Shown one piece after another: positions 44,837-54,199 of a stretch of DNA of 64,000 nucleotides. The first letter of the stretch is position 1, and every line of letters starts with the position of its first letter. The DNA is taken from positions 53,671-117,670 of the forward strand of contig NZ_SMTF01000012.1 in assembly GCF_004357985.1 (NCBI RefSeq), read 5' to 3'. The translations under genes were made by a program, and so were the position numbers. The notes beneath the pieces were generated by a model. The model was not told the origin of the DNA. It was given only the letters and a program-made list of their open reading frames with translations, and ran no database searches. The DNA is from Luteimonas aestuarii (GTDB taxonomy: Bacteria > Pseudomonadota > Gammaproteobacteria > Xanthomonadales > Xanthomonadaceae).

Positions 44837-45292
44837 TCAGTCCTCGCCGATGTCCTCATGCCACACCTCGGGGTGCGCGGCGATGTAGTCGCCCAGCATG
44901 CGGATGCAGGCCTCGTCCTGCAGGTCGACCACGGCCACGCCATGTTCGCGCAGCCAGTCGTGGCCGCCCTGGAAGTTCACCGACTCGCCCATCACCACGG
45001 TGCCGATGCCGAACTGCCGCACCAGCCCGCTGCAGTACCAGCACGGCGACAGCGTGGTGACCATGATGGTGTCGCGGTACGAGCGCTGGCGCCCCGCCTT
45101 GCGGAACGCGTCGGTCTCGCCATGCACCGACGGGTCGCCCTCCTGCACGCGTCGGTTGCGGCCGCGGCCGAGCAGGGTGCCGTCGCGGTGGAACAGGGCG
45201 GCGCCGATCGGGATGCCGCCCTCGGCCAGGCCGAGGCGGGCCTCCTCGACGGCGATGGCAAGCATGGCGCGGTAGTCGGGTGTCGTTGGCAT
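44837..45292 (-). CDS. Cytosine deaminase-like protein (fungal FCY1 type)
   Basis: A 151 aa protein of the cytidine/deoxycytidylate deaminase superfamily. The zinc site is HGETDAF (His and catalytic Glu) and LSPCWYC (two Cys). GIPIGAALFHRDGTLLGRGR, the order of blocks and the ending PEVWHEDIGED resemble yeast cytosine deaminase (FCY1), which ends DWFEDIGE, rather than the bacterial CodA amidohydrolase. The likely reaction is cytosine to uracil; guanine or another nucleobase is possible. ATG 45292 is the start of similarity. It converges with the metalloprotease and diverges from ubiE. Confidence 0.85.
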   Translation of the reverse strand: MPTTPDYRAMLAIAVEEARLGLAEGGIPIGAALFHRDGTLLGRGRNRRVQEGDPSVHGETDAFRKAGRQRSYRDTIMVTTLSPCWYCSGLVRQFGIGTVVMGESVNFQGGHDWLREHGVAVVDLQDEACIRMLGDYIAAHPEVWHEDIGED

Positions 45293-45380
45293 GGCGGGTT
45301 CAGCGGATGTGGCGATGCCACCAGTCTGCCCGCGGCGATGCGTGACGGGAAGCGCATGGCAACGATGCGATAATCGCGCC

Positions 45381-46163
45381 ATGGACAATCCGAAAGACCA
45401 GGGCACCACCCATTTCGGCTTCCGCGACGTGCCGCTCGGCGACAAGCAGAAGCTGGTCGGCGAAGTCTTCTCGTCGGTGGCCGGCAACTACGACCTGATG
45501 AACGACCTGATGAGCCTGGGCATCCATCGGGTCTGGAAGCGCTACTTCGTCGCCACCGCGCAGGCCCGCCCGGGAGACCGGGTGCTCGACCTGGCCGGGG
45601 GCACCGGCGACATCGCCGCCCTTCTGAAGGAGCGCGTGGCACCGCGGACGGCGCGCAGCGACCGCGAGGTGGGCAGCGTGGTGCTGGGCGACATCAATGG
45701 CGAGATGTTGCGCGTCGGCCGCGACCGCATGACCGACCGCGGTCGCGTGCGCGGCTTCCAGTACGTGCAGTGCAATGCCGAGACGCTCCCGTTCCCCGAC
45801 GCCAGCTTCGACCTGGTCACCATCGCATTCGGCCTGCGCAACGTCACCGACAAGGATGCTGCGTTGCGCGAGATGCGGCGCGTGCTGAAGGTCGGCGGGC
45901 AGGCGCGGGTGCTGGAGTTCTCGGAAGTGAAGGTGGACTGGTTCAAGCCGGTGTACGACTTCCACTCGTTCAACGTGCTGCCCAGGCTGGGCAAGCTGTT
46001 CGCCGGCGATGCCGACAGCTACCAATACCTCGCCGAATCGATCCGCAAGCATCCACCGCAGGACGAATTGAGGGCGATGATGGACGATGCGGGCTTCGCG
46101 CGTGCCCGCTATCGCAACCTGTCCGGCGGCATCGTCGCCATCCACGACGGCTGGAAGGACTGA
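45381..46163 (+). CDS. ubiE: UbiE/MenG C-methyltransferase
   Basis: A 260 aa SAM-dependent methyltransferase that methylates the benzoquinol ring in ubiquinone (and demethylmenaquinol) synthesis. Family blocks: FSSVAGNYDLMNDLMSLGIH, VLDLAGGTGDIA (SAM loop), CNAETLPFPDASFDLVTIAF, RVLKPGG-like VLKVGGQARVLEFS, and NLSGGIVAIHDGWK. ATG 45381 is the family start; the open frame upstream is not coding. A short insertion of about 12 residues (RTARSDREVGSV) interrupts the usual motif II spacing. Confidence 0.95.
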   Translation: MDNPKDQGTTHFGFRDVPLGDKQKLVGEVFSSVAGNYDLMNDLMSLGIHRVWKRYFVATAQARPGDRVLDLAGGTGDIAALLKERVAPRTARSDREVGSVVLGDINGEMLRVGRDRMTDRGRVRGFQYVQCNAETLPFPDASFDLVTIAFGLRNVTDKDAALREMRRVLKVGGQARVLEFSEVKVDWFKPVYDFHSFNVLPRLGKLFAGDADSYQYLAESIRKHPPQDELRAMMDDAGFARARYRNLSGGIVAIHDGWKD

Positions 46164-46208
46164 ACCCGGCGGGCTTACTGCCCGCTTCCCGAACGCGGGG
46201 GCCGGGCG

Positions 46209-47498
46209 TCAGCGCTGTTGCAGGCCCTCGTCGCGATCGCGCCGGGCGTCGTCCAACCGGTCGTCGCGTGCGCGCCGTTCTTCGCTGAGCGTGCGATCAC
46301 GCTGCGTGCGTGCCGCGTCAAGCACCGCGTCGCGCTCGGTACGCGCAGGGTCGAGGATATCGTCCCGCTTGCGTCGTGCCTGCGCGAGTGCGTAGTCGCG
46401 CTGCTCGCGGGTGGCCCGGCCTGCGTTGAAGTCGTTGTGCACTTCGCGGCTGACGTTGTTGAACTCCCCATGCGCCCGCCGGGACAGGCAATTGAAACGG
46501 TCGTGCTGCGCGCGAGAGGTGGTATTGAACGCAGTGTGCTGTTCGCGCGACACGCAATTGAATCGCGCGTAGGCCTGCTGCGAACGGGCATTGAAGATGC
46601 GATACAGGTCCGCGCGGTTCGTGGCGCTGAGGTACTCGCCACCGCCGGCCTCGGCGATCGCGCGCAACTGGCGTGCCTCGTCGCTGCCGACGCCGAAGCC
46701 GATCACGTTGACCACGACATTCACGTCCGCCGCCTGCAGCCGGCGTGCCGCGGCGACGGGATCGCCGCCGCAGGTCTCGATGCCGTCGGACACCATGTAA
46801 ATGACGTTGCCCGCGGCATCTCCAGCACCGGCGGCGGCGAAATCCGCGGCGGCGGCATCCAGCGACGCCGCGATGGGCGTCCAGCCCACCGGCTCGAACG
46901 ACCGCACCGCCTGCTCGAAGCGGGTTTCGTCGAAGGGTGCGAAGGCGTACCGCAACTCGGTGCCGGCGCAGGATTCGGCCTTGCCGGATTCGCGGTTGTT
47001 GCCGCTGTGCCCATACACCCGGAAGCCGACGTTGGCCTGTTCCGGCAACCGGCGGCCGAAGTCGAGCAGGGCGTCCTGCGCGATCGTGAGCATGCGCTCG
47101 CCACCGATCCGGGCCGCCATCGAGCCCGACGCGTCGAGCATGAGCAATACGCGGCCCGGCGCTGTCTGGCCCGCGCCCGCCACGTCGCCCACGGCGTCGC
47201 ACGCCTGCGGCGCCTGCTGCACGCTCTCGCCGCACGCGGCATAGCCGCCGTCGTGGCGTTCCGCCAGCGCCTCATAGTAGGCCACGCTGTCCTGGTCGAC
47301 CTGCGTGGAGTCGTCCGCGCCCACCGGTGTGGACGTCGCGCCAGCGCTCTCGGCGTCCGTCGATGCGTCGCGCTGGCACGCCGTGCCGAACAGCAGGATG
47401 GCGGCGGCCATTAACGTCATCCGCGCCCGGACGGGCGCGGTCTTGCGGGTGGGCCCGGTGTTGGACGCAGGCAAGGGGGGCAGGGGCATCCGTTTCAT
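46209..47498 (-). CDS. Von Willebrand factor A domain lipoprotein with 11-residue C-terminal repeats
   Basis: A 429 aa protein. A long basic leader and the hydrophobic MTLMAAAILLFGTAC give a lipobox with Cys41. The VWA domain begins RVLLMLDASGSM with the metal-binding D122-x-S124-x-S126 and continues to about residue 300 (YMVSDGIETCGGDP). The rest is unusual: four units of 11 residues (FNCVSREQHTA, FNTTSRAQHDR, FNCLSRRAHGE, FNNVSREVHND), a 17-residue link, then five more units (ARRKRDDILDP, ARTERDAVLDA, ARTQRDRTLSE, ERRARDDRLDD, ARRDRDEGLQQ). The spacing suggests a right-handed coiled coil. The partner is unknown. ATG 47420 is a possible alternative start. Confidence 0.75.
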   Translation of the reverse strand: MKRMPLPPLPASNTGPTRKTAPVRARMTLMAAAILLFGTACQRDASTDAESAGATSTPVGADDSTQVDQDSVAYYEALAERHDGGYAACGESVQQAPQACDAVGDVAGAGQTAPGRVLLMLDASGSMAARIGGERMLTIAQDALLDFGRRLPEQANVGFRVYGHSGNNRESGKAESCAGTELRYAFAPFDETRFEQAVRSFEPVGWTPIAASLDAAAADFAAAGAGDAAGNVIYMVSDGIETCGGDPVAAARRLQAADVNVVVNVIGFGVGSDEARQLRAIAEAGGGEYLSATNRADLYRIFNARSQQAYARFNCVSREQHTAFNTTSRAQHDRFNCLSRRAHGEFNNVSREVHNDFNAGRATREQRDYALAQARRKRDDILDPARTERDAVLDAARTQRDRTLSEERRARDDRLDDARRDRDEGLQQR

Positions 47499-47724
47499 GC
47501 TGCTGGCTCCATGGCAACCTGGCGGGGCCGCTGGGCGTGCGTGCCTGCACAAGGTGACGGGCGGCAACAGCAATGGCCTGCGCGGCGTTCAGGCGGGAGT
47601 GTCATCGGCGGGCTGTTCATTCCGCGTCGAAGCAGGATGAATGCGCCGCGGGCTGCGGTCCGGCGGGCTGCGCGCGTTGCCTTAGAATTCGTCATCCCCC
47701 GCAACTGCCCAGGCAATCCCGGCC

Positions 47725-49743
47725 ATGTCCGTTTCCCTCCTGCGTCCCCTGCTTGCCGCCAGCCTCCTGTCGCTGGCCTTCCTGGCAGGCTGCGCCAACG
47801 ACGATGCCGCCACGACGTCCGACGCGCCCACGCCCGATCGCACGGAGGCGCCCGTCGATCGCGACGAGCATTCCCACGCCGAGCCGCAGAAGGTGGTGAT
47901 CGACGACCTGGCGCTGGACCTGGCGCTCGATTTCGATGCCAGGACGCTTGCCGGCACCGCCACCTATACGCTCGAGTGGAACGACGAAACCGCGACCCAA
48001 CTGCTGCTCGACACGCGCGACCTGGCGATCGAACGTGTCGAAGGCGAGGTGGACGGGCAGTGGGGCCCGCTGCAGCATGCGCTGGGCGAACGGCACGACA
48101 CGCTGGGCAGCCGGCTGGCCATCGAAACCCCGCAGCGCCCCGGCAAGGTGCGCGTGACCTACCGCACCTCGCCGGACGCCTCCGGCCTGCAGTGGCTCAC
48201 GCCGGAAATGACCGAAGGCAAGCAGTTGCCCTTCATGTTCAGCCAGTCGCAGCAGATCCACGCGCGCAGCTGGGTGCCGCTGCAGGACACGCCGCAGGTG
48301 CGCTACACCTACAGCGCGCGCATCACTACGCGCCCGGACGTGATGGTGCTGATGAGCGCCGACAACGACCCGGCCGCCGCACGCGACGGCGAATACACCT
48401 TCACCATGCCCCAGCGCATCCCCTCGTACCTGATGGCGATCGCCGCCGGCGACCTGGTGTTCAAGCCGATTTCCGCGCGCAGCGGCGTGTGGGCCGAGCC
48501 GGCGATGGTGGACAAGGCGGTGGATGAATTCGCCGACACCGAGAAAATGATCGTCGCCACCGAGCAACTGTACGGACCGTACCGCTGGGAGCGCTACGAC
48601 CTGCTGGTGCTGCCGCCGTCGTTCCCCTACGGCGGCATGGAGAACCCGCGGCTGTCGTTCATCACCCCCACCGTGATCGTCGGCGACCGCTCGCTGGTGT
48701 CGCTGATCGCGCACGAGCTGGCGCACAGCTGGTCGGGCAACCTGGTCACCTTCTCCAGCGCCAGGCATGGCTGGTTGAACGAAGGCTTCACCAGCTACGT
48801 CGAGGCCCGCATCGTCGAGGCGCTGTACGGGCAGGACGTGTCGGACATGGAATACGTGATCTCGCGCAACGCCCTCAAGCGCGGGATGTCGACCATGCCC
48901 GAGGCGACCCAGGCGCTGGCGGTCAAGCCCGGCACCGAACTCGATGCCGACGATGCGTTGAGCGCGGTCGCCTACGACAAGGGCGCCTGGTTCCTGCAGT
49001 TCCTGGAGCAGCGTTACGGCCGCGACGTGTTCGATGCCTTCCTTCGCGGCTATTTCGACCACTTCGCCTTCCAGAGCATCACCACCGAACAATTCCTTGC
49101 CTACGCGAAGCAGCATCTGTTCGACGCGCATCCCAACGTGGTGTCCGACGCCGAGATCCAGGAATGGGTGTACGGCCCTGGCATCCCGCCGTCCGCGCCG
49201 CAGGTCCTGTCGCAGCGCTTCGGCATCGTCGATTCGGCGCGGCTGGGCTGGCGCGGCAGCAAGCAGTTGCCGCCCACCTCGATCACCCAGCCATGGACCA
49301 CGCAGGAATGGGTGCACTTCCTCGAGGGCATGCCGGAGATGCTGCCGGTCGCCGAACTCGCGCAGCTCGACGAGGCCTATGGTTTCACCGGGACCGCAAA
49401 TGGCGAGATCGCGATGCGCTGGTATCCGCTGGCGATTCGTAGCGGCTATGCGCAGGCCAACGATGCGGCGGTGGCCTTCGTCGAGCGCATCGGTCGGCGC
49501 AAGTTGATCGTGCCGGTCTACGAGGCGCTGGTGCAGACCGAGCCCGGTCTGGCGCTGGCGCGCGAGGCGTTCGCACGCGCACGTCCGGGCTACCATCCGA
49601 TCACCACCGGATCGGTGGAGCGGATCATCGCCGAGGCCAGGCCCCGTCCCGTGCCGGCGGCGGCACCGGCCGCGCCGGAGCCGTACCCGGCCGCGGAAGA
49701 CCCGAACGCCGGCGTGAACACCGGCGGCGCGTCGATGCGCTGA
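47725..49743 (+). CDS. M1 family metallopeptidase lipoprotein (leukotriene A4 hydrolase-like)
   Basis: A 672 aa lipoprotein (lipobox FLAGC). The M1 core has the exopeptidase motif PYGGMENPRLSF and the zinc site HELAH (H330, E331, H334) with the third ligand E353 in LNEGFTSY. The C-terminal helical domain resembles the leukotriene A4 hydrolase C-terminal domain. The end (RPVPAAAPAAPEPYPAAEDP) is Pro/Ala-rich. It acts as aminopeptidase at the periplasmic side of a membrane. It is the first gene of a set with the alpha/beta hydrolase gene (10 bases downstream) and the lipoprotein gene. Confidence 0.93.
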   Translation: MSVSLLRPLLAASLLSLAFLAGCANDDAATTSDAPTPDRTEAPVDRDEHSHAEPQKVVIDDLALDLALDFDARTLAGTATYTLEWNDETATQLLLDTRDLAIERVEGEVDGQWGPLQHALGERHDTLGSRLAIETPQRPGKVRVTYRTSPDASGLQWLTPEMTEGKQLPFMFSQSQQIHARSWVPLQDTPQVRYTYSARITTRPDVMVLMSADNDPAAARDGEYTFTMPQRIPSYLMAIAAGDLVFKPISARSGVWAEPAMVDKAVDEFADTEKMIVATEQLYGPYRWERYDLLVLPPSFPYGGMENPRLSFITPTVIVGDRSLVSLIAHELAHSWSGNLVTFSSARHGWLNEGFTSYVEARIVEALYGQDVSDMEYVISRNALKRGMSTMPEATQALAVKPGTELDADDALSAVAYDKGAWFLQFLEQRYGRDVFDAFLRGYFDHFAFQSITTEQFLAYAKQHLFDAHPNVVSDAEIQEWVYGPGIPPSAPQVLSQRFGIVDSARLGWRGSKQLPPTSITQPWTTQEWVHFLEGMPEMLPVAELAQLDEAYGFTGTANGEIAMRWYPLAIRSGYAQANDAAVAFVERIGRRKLIVPVYEALVQTEPGLALAREAFARARPGYHPITTGSVERIIAEARPRPVPAAAPAAPEPYPAAEDPNAGVNTGGASMR

Positions 49744-49753
49744 GCCGACGCCG

Positions 49754-50719
49754 ATGTCGTGGCTGGTGCTCCTGTGCGCGATCGCGCTGCTGGTGGCGCT
49801 GGCCTTCGCGCTGGTCGTGCTTGCGATCTGGCGCGACCCGGCGCGGTTGATCCGCGCAGAGTACGCGCGACAGCGCATTGCCTGCGGTTTCGTCCGCCGG
49901 CAGGTGGCGGTCGATGGGCTGCGTTGGTGCTATGCGGAGCGCGACAGCGATCACGCAGGCACTCCGACACTGGTGATGCTGCATGGCTATACCGGCAGCA
50001 AGGAGAACTGGTACCGGCTGTGCACGGCCTTGCCCCGACGCTACCGGCTGTTGGCGCCCGACCTGCCCGGCTGGGGCGAAAGCGAGCGCGTGGCCGATGC
50101 GGACCACGGCTTCGCCGCGCAGGCCGTGCGTGTCGCCGGCTTCCTGCGCCACGTCGCTCGCGGGCCGGTGGTGCTGCTGGGGCATTCGATGGGTGGCGGC
50201 ATTGCCACGCTGGTGGCCGCGCGGCATCCCGACCTCGTCGACAAGCTGGTGCTGCTGGATGCGGCCGGCGTTGAGTTCGCGGAGAACGCCTTCGGCCGCG
50301 CGGTGCTCGAGGGCGGCAATCCATTCGGGGTTGCGGATTCGGCCGCACTCGACCAGTACTTTTCCATCCTGTTCCACGAACGCCACGCGCGCCCGCGGTT
50401 GCCGTGGCCGGGGTCCTGGGCCTACATGGCGCACCGTCGCCGCGAGGCCGCGTTCGAACAATCGGTACTCGACCGCATCGGTCGCAGTGACGAGCGCTTC
50501 CTGCCCGGGCAGGAAGCCACGCGGATCAGGCAGCCGACGCTACTGCTGTGGGGCGCGCACGACGCCGTGATCGATCCGAGCGCGATGGCGCTGTATGCCG
50601 AGCGGATCCCGCACGCGCACACGGGCTTGCTCGAACGCAGCGGGCACATGACACTGATGGAAGAGCCCCGTGCCGTCGCGGAGGCGGTGGTCGCATTGAT
50701 CGAGGAGGAGTCCGCATGA
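49754..50719 (+). CDS. Membrane-anchored alpha/beta hydrolase
   Basis: A 321 aa protein with one N-terminal membrane helix (about residues 3-26). The hydrolase domain has VMLHGYTGSKENW (oxyanion region), GHSMGGG with nucleophile S145, the acid in LLLWGAHDAVID and the His in LERSGHMTLMEEP. It resembles lipases and esterases of the class V type, which often need a foldase; none is seen here. It starts 10 bases after the M1 gene and overlaps the next lipoprotein gene by four bases (ATGA), so the three are cotranscribed. Confidence 0.9.
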   Translation: MSWLVLLCAIALLVALAFALVVLAIWRDPARLIRAEYARQRIACGFVRRQVAVDGLRWCYAERDSDHAGTPTLVMLHGYTGSKENWYRLCTALPRRYRLLAPDLPGWGESERVADADHGFAAQAVRVAGFLRHVARGPVVLLGHSMGGGIATLVAARHPDLVDKLVLLDAAGVEFAENAFGRAVLEGGNPFGVADSAALDQYFSILFHERHARPRLPWPGSWAYMAHRRREAAFEQSVLDRIGRSDERFLPGQEATRIRQPTLLLWGAHDAVIDPSAMALYAERIPHAHTGLLERSGHMTLMEEPRAVAEAVVALIEEESA

Positions 50720-51450
50720 AGACCCGCATGTGCATGTTGTCCGCGGCGCTTTCGCTGGTGGTGTTGGCGGGTTGCAGCGACAGGGAAGCTGCCCAGGCCG
50801 CGCGCGCGCAGGCGCAGGCCGATGCGAACGCGGCCGCCGCCGGGCAGGCGGAAGCAGCGTTCAACGCGGCGGTCGAGGAGGAGAACTGGGCGCTGGCCAA
50901 GGCGCAGGCCGACGTGCTGCTGGCGCGCTGGCCCGGCACCGACGCGGCCGACCGCGTGCAGGCGAGCTACGACGAGGTGAAGTCGAAGGGCGACGCCGCC
51001 AACGAGGCGCGCCGCACCGAAGCGCTGTGGGCCTACAACACCGAGGCGGTGAAGGGTGGAAACCAGCTGTCGGCTGCGATTTATGCGAAGGACCCGCTGG
51101 ACGTTGACGGCACGGGCCGCAAGCCGGTGCGGCTGATCTTCCGTGACCATCCCGACTGGGGACGAAGCAGCTATCTGGTGCTGCAGGCTGGCGATTTCGC
51201 GCAGGCCTGTTACCGCAACTGCCGGGTTACGGTGACTGTCGACGACGGCACGCCGCGACGCATGGCCGCGCACCGCCCGAAAACCGAAGAAGCCATCGCC
51301 ATGTTCATCGACGACGAGAAGGCGATGTGGGCATTGACCCGCGACGCGAAGGTGGTGCAGGTCACGTTCGCCACCCGTGCAGCCGGCGACCAGACCGCGG
51401 TGTTCGAGGTTGCAGGGCTTGACCGGACGAAGCTGCCCGGCTGGGATTGA
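50716..51450 (+). CDS. Lipoprotein of unknown function with Ala-rich coiled coil
   Basis: A 244 aa lipoprotein (LVVLAGC, Cys at about residue 20). Residues about 25-100 are rich in Ala, Gln and Glu and predicted coiled coil (AQAARAQAQADANAAAAGQA). The C-terminal part (about 110-244) is a mixed domain with SSYLVLQAGDFAQACYRNC, where the two Cys (CYRNC) could form a disulfide. I know no family. The ATG overlaps the hydrolase stop, so it is the third gene of that unit. Confidence 0.7.
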   Translation: MKTRMCMLSAALSLVVLAGCSDREAAQAARAQAQADANAAAAGQAEAAFNAAVEEENWALAKAQADVLLARWPGTDAADRVQASYDEVKSKGDAANEARRTEALWAYNTEAVKGGNQLSAAIYAKDPLDVDGTGRKPVRLIFRDHPDWGRSSYLVLQAGDFAQACYRNCRVTVTVDDGTPRRMAAHRPKTEEAIAMFIDDEKAMWALTRDAKVVQVTFATRAAGDQTAVFEVAGLDRTKLPGWD

Positions 51451-51672
51451 CCCGATCACCCTCCCGGCCTGAGCTCCGCGCCTGCCACGACCTGTTCCAA
51501 GTCACTGGACTCGACACCGTTCGCGTGTCGCCACCACGCGGTTCCGGCGCAGGATGGCGCAGTCCGGCACCGGTTGCATCGCGACTGCGGGTCATCCGGG
51601 CTGAAGTAATGCGAGTCGGACACGCACCGAGGGCGGGGCTTCCTGCAGTCCGAACGCCCGTCCAGCCGGGTC

Positions 51673-52869
51673 TCAGTGCGTGTGTGTGCCGGCCTGCGCG
51701 TATCCCACCAGCACGATGCCGGGCGCGTCCGGCGCGGCGGGAGGCGCAGGAGGCGCGGGCTGCGTCGGAGGGCTCGCCGGTGCCGGCGGTGCAGCGGGCG
51801 CCTTCGACGTCGGCGCACGGGGCGGGGCGGGTGGAGCCGGGGGCGCGGGTGGTGCCGACGGCCATGTCATGAGCTTCGGGATCGCGATGCGCGTCTGTGC
51901 GTTGCGACGGTCGCGCAGGTAGTCCACTGCCACGCTGTCGCCTTCGCGCTTGTGGCGCAGCCGGTCCATGACCTCGCGCGGGGTGGTGACCGGCTGTCCG
52001 TCGACGCGACGGATCACGTCACCCGCCTGCAGGCCGTCGAGGTCCCCGGTCGACAGCACCAGTACGCCGCTGTCGGTGCCGAAATAGCGGCCCAGCTGCG
52101 GATCGATCGAGGCGAGGTTGAGGCCGTTCCAGCGGAACGCCGACAGCAGGCGTGGCGTTTCGCCGCCGACGATGCGGGTCACTTCGCGATGGATGTCCGG
52201 CGAGACCCCGGCGATCCGCTCGAGCTCGATCGAATCCGCATTGATCTCGAAACCGCCATCGGGCCGGGTGCGGATGAAGATCGCGCCATCGGGCCGCACC
52301 AGGCTGCCATCGCCTGCATTGAAGATCGCCACCCGGCTGTCGCGCTGGGGCGTGACCCGCGCGGTGGCGCGCCGTCCGTTACGCAGGTACGTGATCGCCG
52401 TGGGCGCTTCGGTCCCCAGCGCGCCCAGCAATTTGCGGGCGTTCTCGACGCGCAGCGCACCGTTGCTGCCAAGGATGTCGGTGCCGTCCACCGACACCAG
52501 CCGGTCGCCGCTGCGCAGCCCGGCCTTCGCGGCCGGGCCGTCGGGCGTGACGCCGGTGATGCGCACGCCGGGCTCGTCATCCGGTGCCAGCACGACGCCG
52601 ATCACCGGCCGGTTCCGCGCTTCCACGATGCGTGCCTGCAAGTCGCGTGCGGACGCCGCATGCGTCGCGGCATCCGCGGCGTGCGTGCGGGCCAGTTCGG
52701 CATAGCGGCGTGACGCGCGCTCCATGTCGGCGCGGGCGTCGGCCAGCGCCCGGGCGCGGTCTGCCTGCGCCGTCGGCGTGTCGTTCGCGAGCGCAGCGCC
52801 GCTGGACACGCAGCCCACGGCCAGCGCGAGCAACAGGGATCGGGTGAGGGGGCGGAGGGTCGTGGTCAT
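51673..52869 (-). CDS. Periplasmic PDZ-domain protein
   Basis: A 398 aa protein with a signal peptide (about residues 1-29, ending GAALA). A helical part (about 30-85, ADARADMERASRRYAELA) precedes a PDZ domain (GVRITGVTPDGPAAKAGLRS to LVSVDGTDILG), and a second PDZ-like fold follows near residues 270-345 (SGVLVLSTGDLDGLQAGDVI, RRVDGQPV). The C-terminal 60 residues are Pro/Ala-rich. No protease domain is present. It is the third gene after the sigma factor and anti-sigma genes, so it may act in the same envelope stress response. Confidence 0.85.
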   Translation of the reverse strand: MTTTLRPLTRSLLLALAVGCVSSGAALANDTPTAQADRARALADARADMERASRRYAELARTHAADAATHAASARDLQARIVEARNRPVIGVVLAPDDEPGVRITGVTPDGPAAKAGLRSGDRLVSVDGTDILGSNGALRVENARKLLGALGTEAPTAITYLRNGRRATARVTPQRDSRVAIFNAGDGSLVRPDGAIFIRTRPDGGFEINADSIELERIAGVSPDIHREVTRIVGGETPRLLSAFRWNGLNLASIDPQLGRYFGTDSGVLVLSTGDLDGLQAGDVIRRVDGQPVTTPREVMDRLRHKREGDSVAVDYLRDRRNAQTRIAIPKLMTWPSAPPAPPAPPAPPRAPTSKAPAAPPAPASPPTQPAPPAPPAAPDAPGIVLVGYAQAGTHTH

Positions 52870-52925
52870 GGATGGGTTCCTGGGTGGATCCGAATGGTGC
52901 GCGCCAAGGCGCGTGTCGAGGGGGG

Positions 52926-53489
52926 TCAATCCAGCTGCACCAGCGCCGCATCGAAGCTGCCGCCCTGTGCGGCCAGCCAGCGGCGCGTGCCTTCGAAGCC
53001 GGCCAGTACGCGCAGGTCCTCGACGCGCTGCTGCCAGAGCGACGCGCGCTGCTCCTGGGTCAGGCCAGGCTGCATCAGCGCGGCGTCCACCGTGGCCAGC
53101 CGTGTTTCCAGTTCGTCGGCGAGCGCAATCGCGGTGCCGCTGGCCATGCGGTCGTCACGGGCCACGGCCAGCAGGGTTTCAAGCTGTGCCGATTCGGCGT
53201 ACAGCGCTTCCAGCGGATCGGTCGTGGACGCGGTGGCCGCAGGCCAGTCACGTACCGGCGTATCGGTGCCGGTGTCGAGCCATTGCAGTCGCCAGGGCAG
53301 TGCGACCGCCAGCAGCACCGCGGCGGCCGTGGCCAGCCACACGGGCGCGCGCGCGCGCGGACGGCGCGCATCCAGTCGAGCCGCCAGGGCGTTCCAGTCC
53401 GGTGCAGGCGGTGTCTCCCGCGGCAGGGCCGCGAAGGCGTCGTGCCAGGTCGTGGGTTGCGAGGGTGCGCGGTCGGTGGCGTCAGGCAT
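52926..53489 (-). CDS. Probable anti-sigma factor
   Basis: A 187 aa protein with one membrane segment (about residues 61-78, VWLATAAAVLLAVALPW), a cytoplasmic N-terminal part (TWHDAFAALPRETPPAPDW) and a helical periplasmic part with about four helices. Position directly after an ECF sigma factor with 8 bases of overlap supports an anti-sigma role. It has no zinc-binding His-x3-Cys-x2-Cys motif, so it is not of the ZAS type. The family cannot be named from sequence alone. Confidence 0.6.
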   Translation of the reverse strand: MPDATDRAPSQPTTWHDAFAALPRETPPAPDWNALAARLDARRPRARAPVWLATAAAVLLAVALPWRLQWLDTGTDTPVRDWPAATASTTDPLEALYAESAQLETLLAVARDDRMASGTAIALADELETRLATVDAALMQPGLTQEQRASLWQQRVEDLRVLAGFEGTRRWLAAQGGSFDAALVQLD

Positions 53490-54078
53490 GGGCCGCCTCC
53501 GTCTGTGGGGATGTCTCGGGGTCCAGCAGGGCACGCAGGCGACGGGTGCCGCGTGCGAGCTGCGATTTCGAAAAACTGGCGGTGCGTTGCATCAGTGCCG
53601 CGATCTCTTCATGGGTATAGCCTTCGGCGTGGTACAGCCACAGCACGCTGCGGGTGTTCGCGGGCAGCGCCGCAAGTGCACGCTGGAGCAGCACGGCGTC
53701 GGCCGCAGCCGGGGGCGGTGGCGCGAGGTCATCGGCCGGCTCGAAGCCATCGTCCAGCGGCAGCTCGTCGGCATGGCGGCGGCCGCGGCGCAGCTTCATG
53801 AGTGCTTCGTTGACCGCGATCTGCCGCAGCCAGCCCCAGAACGGACTCTCGCCGCGGAAATCGCCGATCCGGTCGATCACTTTCAACATCGTCTCCTGCA
53901 GCACGTCGGCGGCCTCGTCGCGGTCGCCGCAGATGCGCAGCGCCAGGGTGAACACCGGGCGCTCGAACCAGCGGTAGACCTGTTCGAATGCCGCCCGGTC
54001 GCCGGCCCGCACCCTGGCCAGCAGGGCGGTGGGCAGCTCGATCGCGAAGCTCGACGCGGGCCGGGGTTCGGGTGGCAT
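53482..54078 (-). CDS. ECF sigma factor (RpoE-like)
   Basis: A 198 aa RNA polymerase sigma factor of the extracytoplasmic function group. Region 2 lies at about residues 20-95 (RAFEQVYRWFERPVFTLALR-like helix, DVLQETMLKVIDRIGDFRGE, FWGWLRQIAVNEAL). Region 4 is at about 130-185 (LPANTRSVLWLYHAEGYTHE, EIAALMQRTASFSKSQLARG). Start ATG 54078 (MPPEPRPASSF) is preferred; the longer frame goes into the region antisense to the SPFH gene. The anti-sigma gene overlaps by eight bases. Confidence 0.92.
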   Translation of the reverse strand: MPPEPRPASSFAIELPTALLARVRAGDRAAFEQVYRWFERPVFTLALRICGDRDEAADVLQETMLKVIDRIGDFRGESPFWGWLRQIAVNEALMKLRRGRRHADELPLDDGFEPADDLAPPPPAAADAVLLQRALAALPANTRSVLWLYHAEGYTHEEIAALMQRTASFSKSQLARGTRRLRALLDPETSPQTEAAHA

Positions 54079-54199
54079 TCCCCATTGTGGATGCGCCCCG
54101 GCGGGAAAGGGTCGCAACGTGGGCACGTTCCGGTCACAAACCCGGCCCGGCGGCGGTCTGGCACCTATACTCGCCGCCAGGACACCCAAGGAGAACGCC

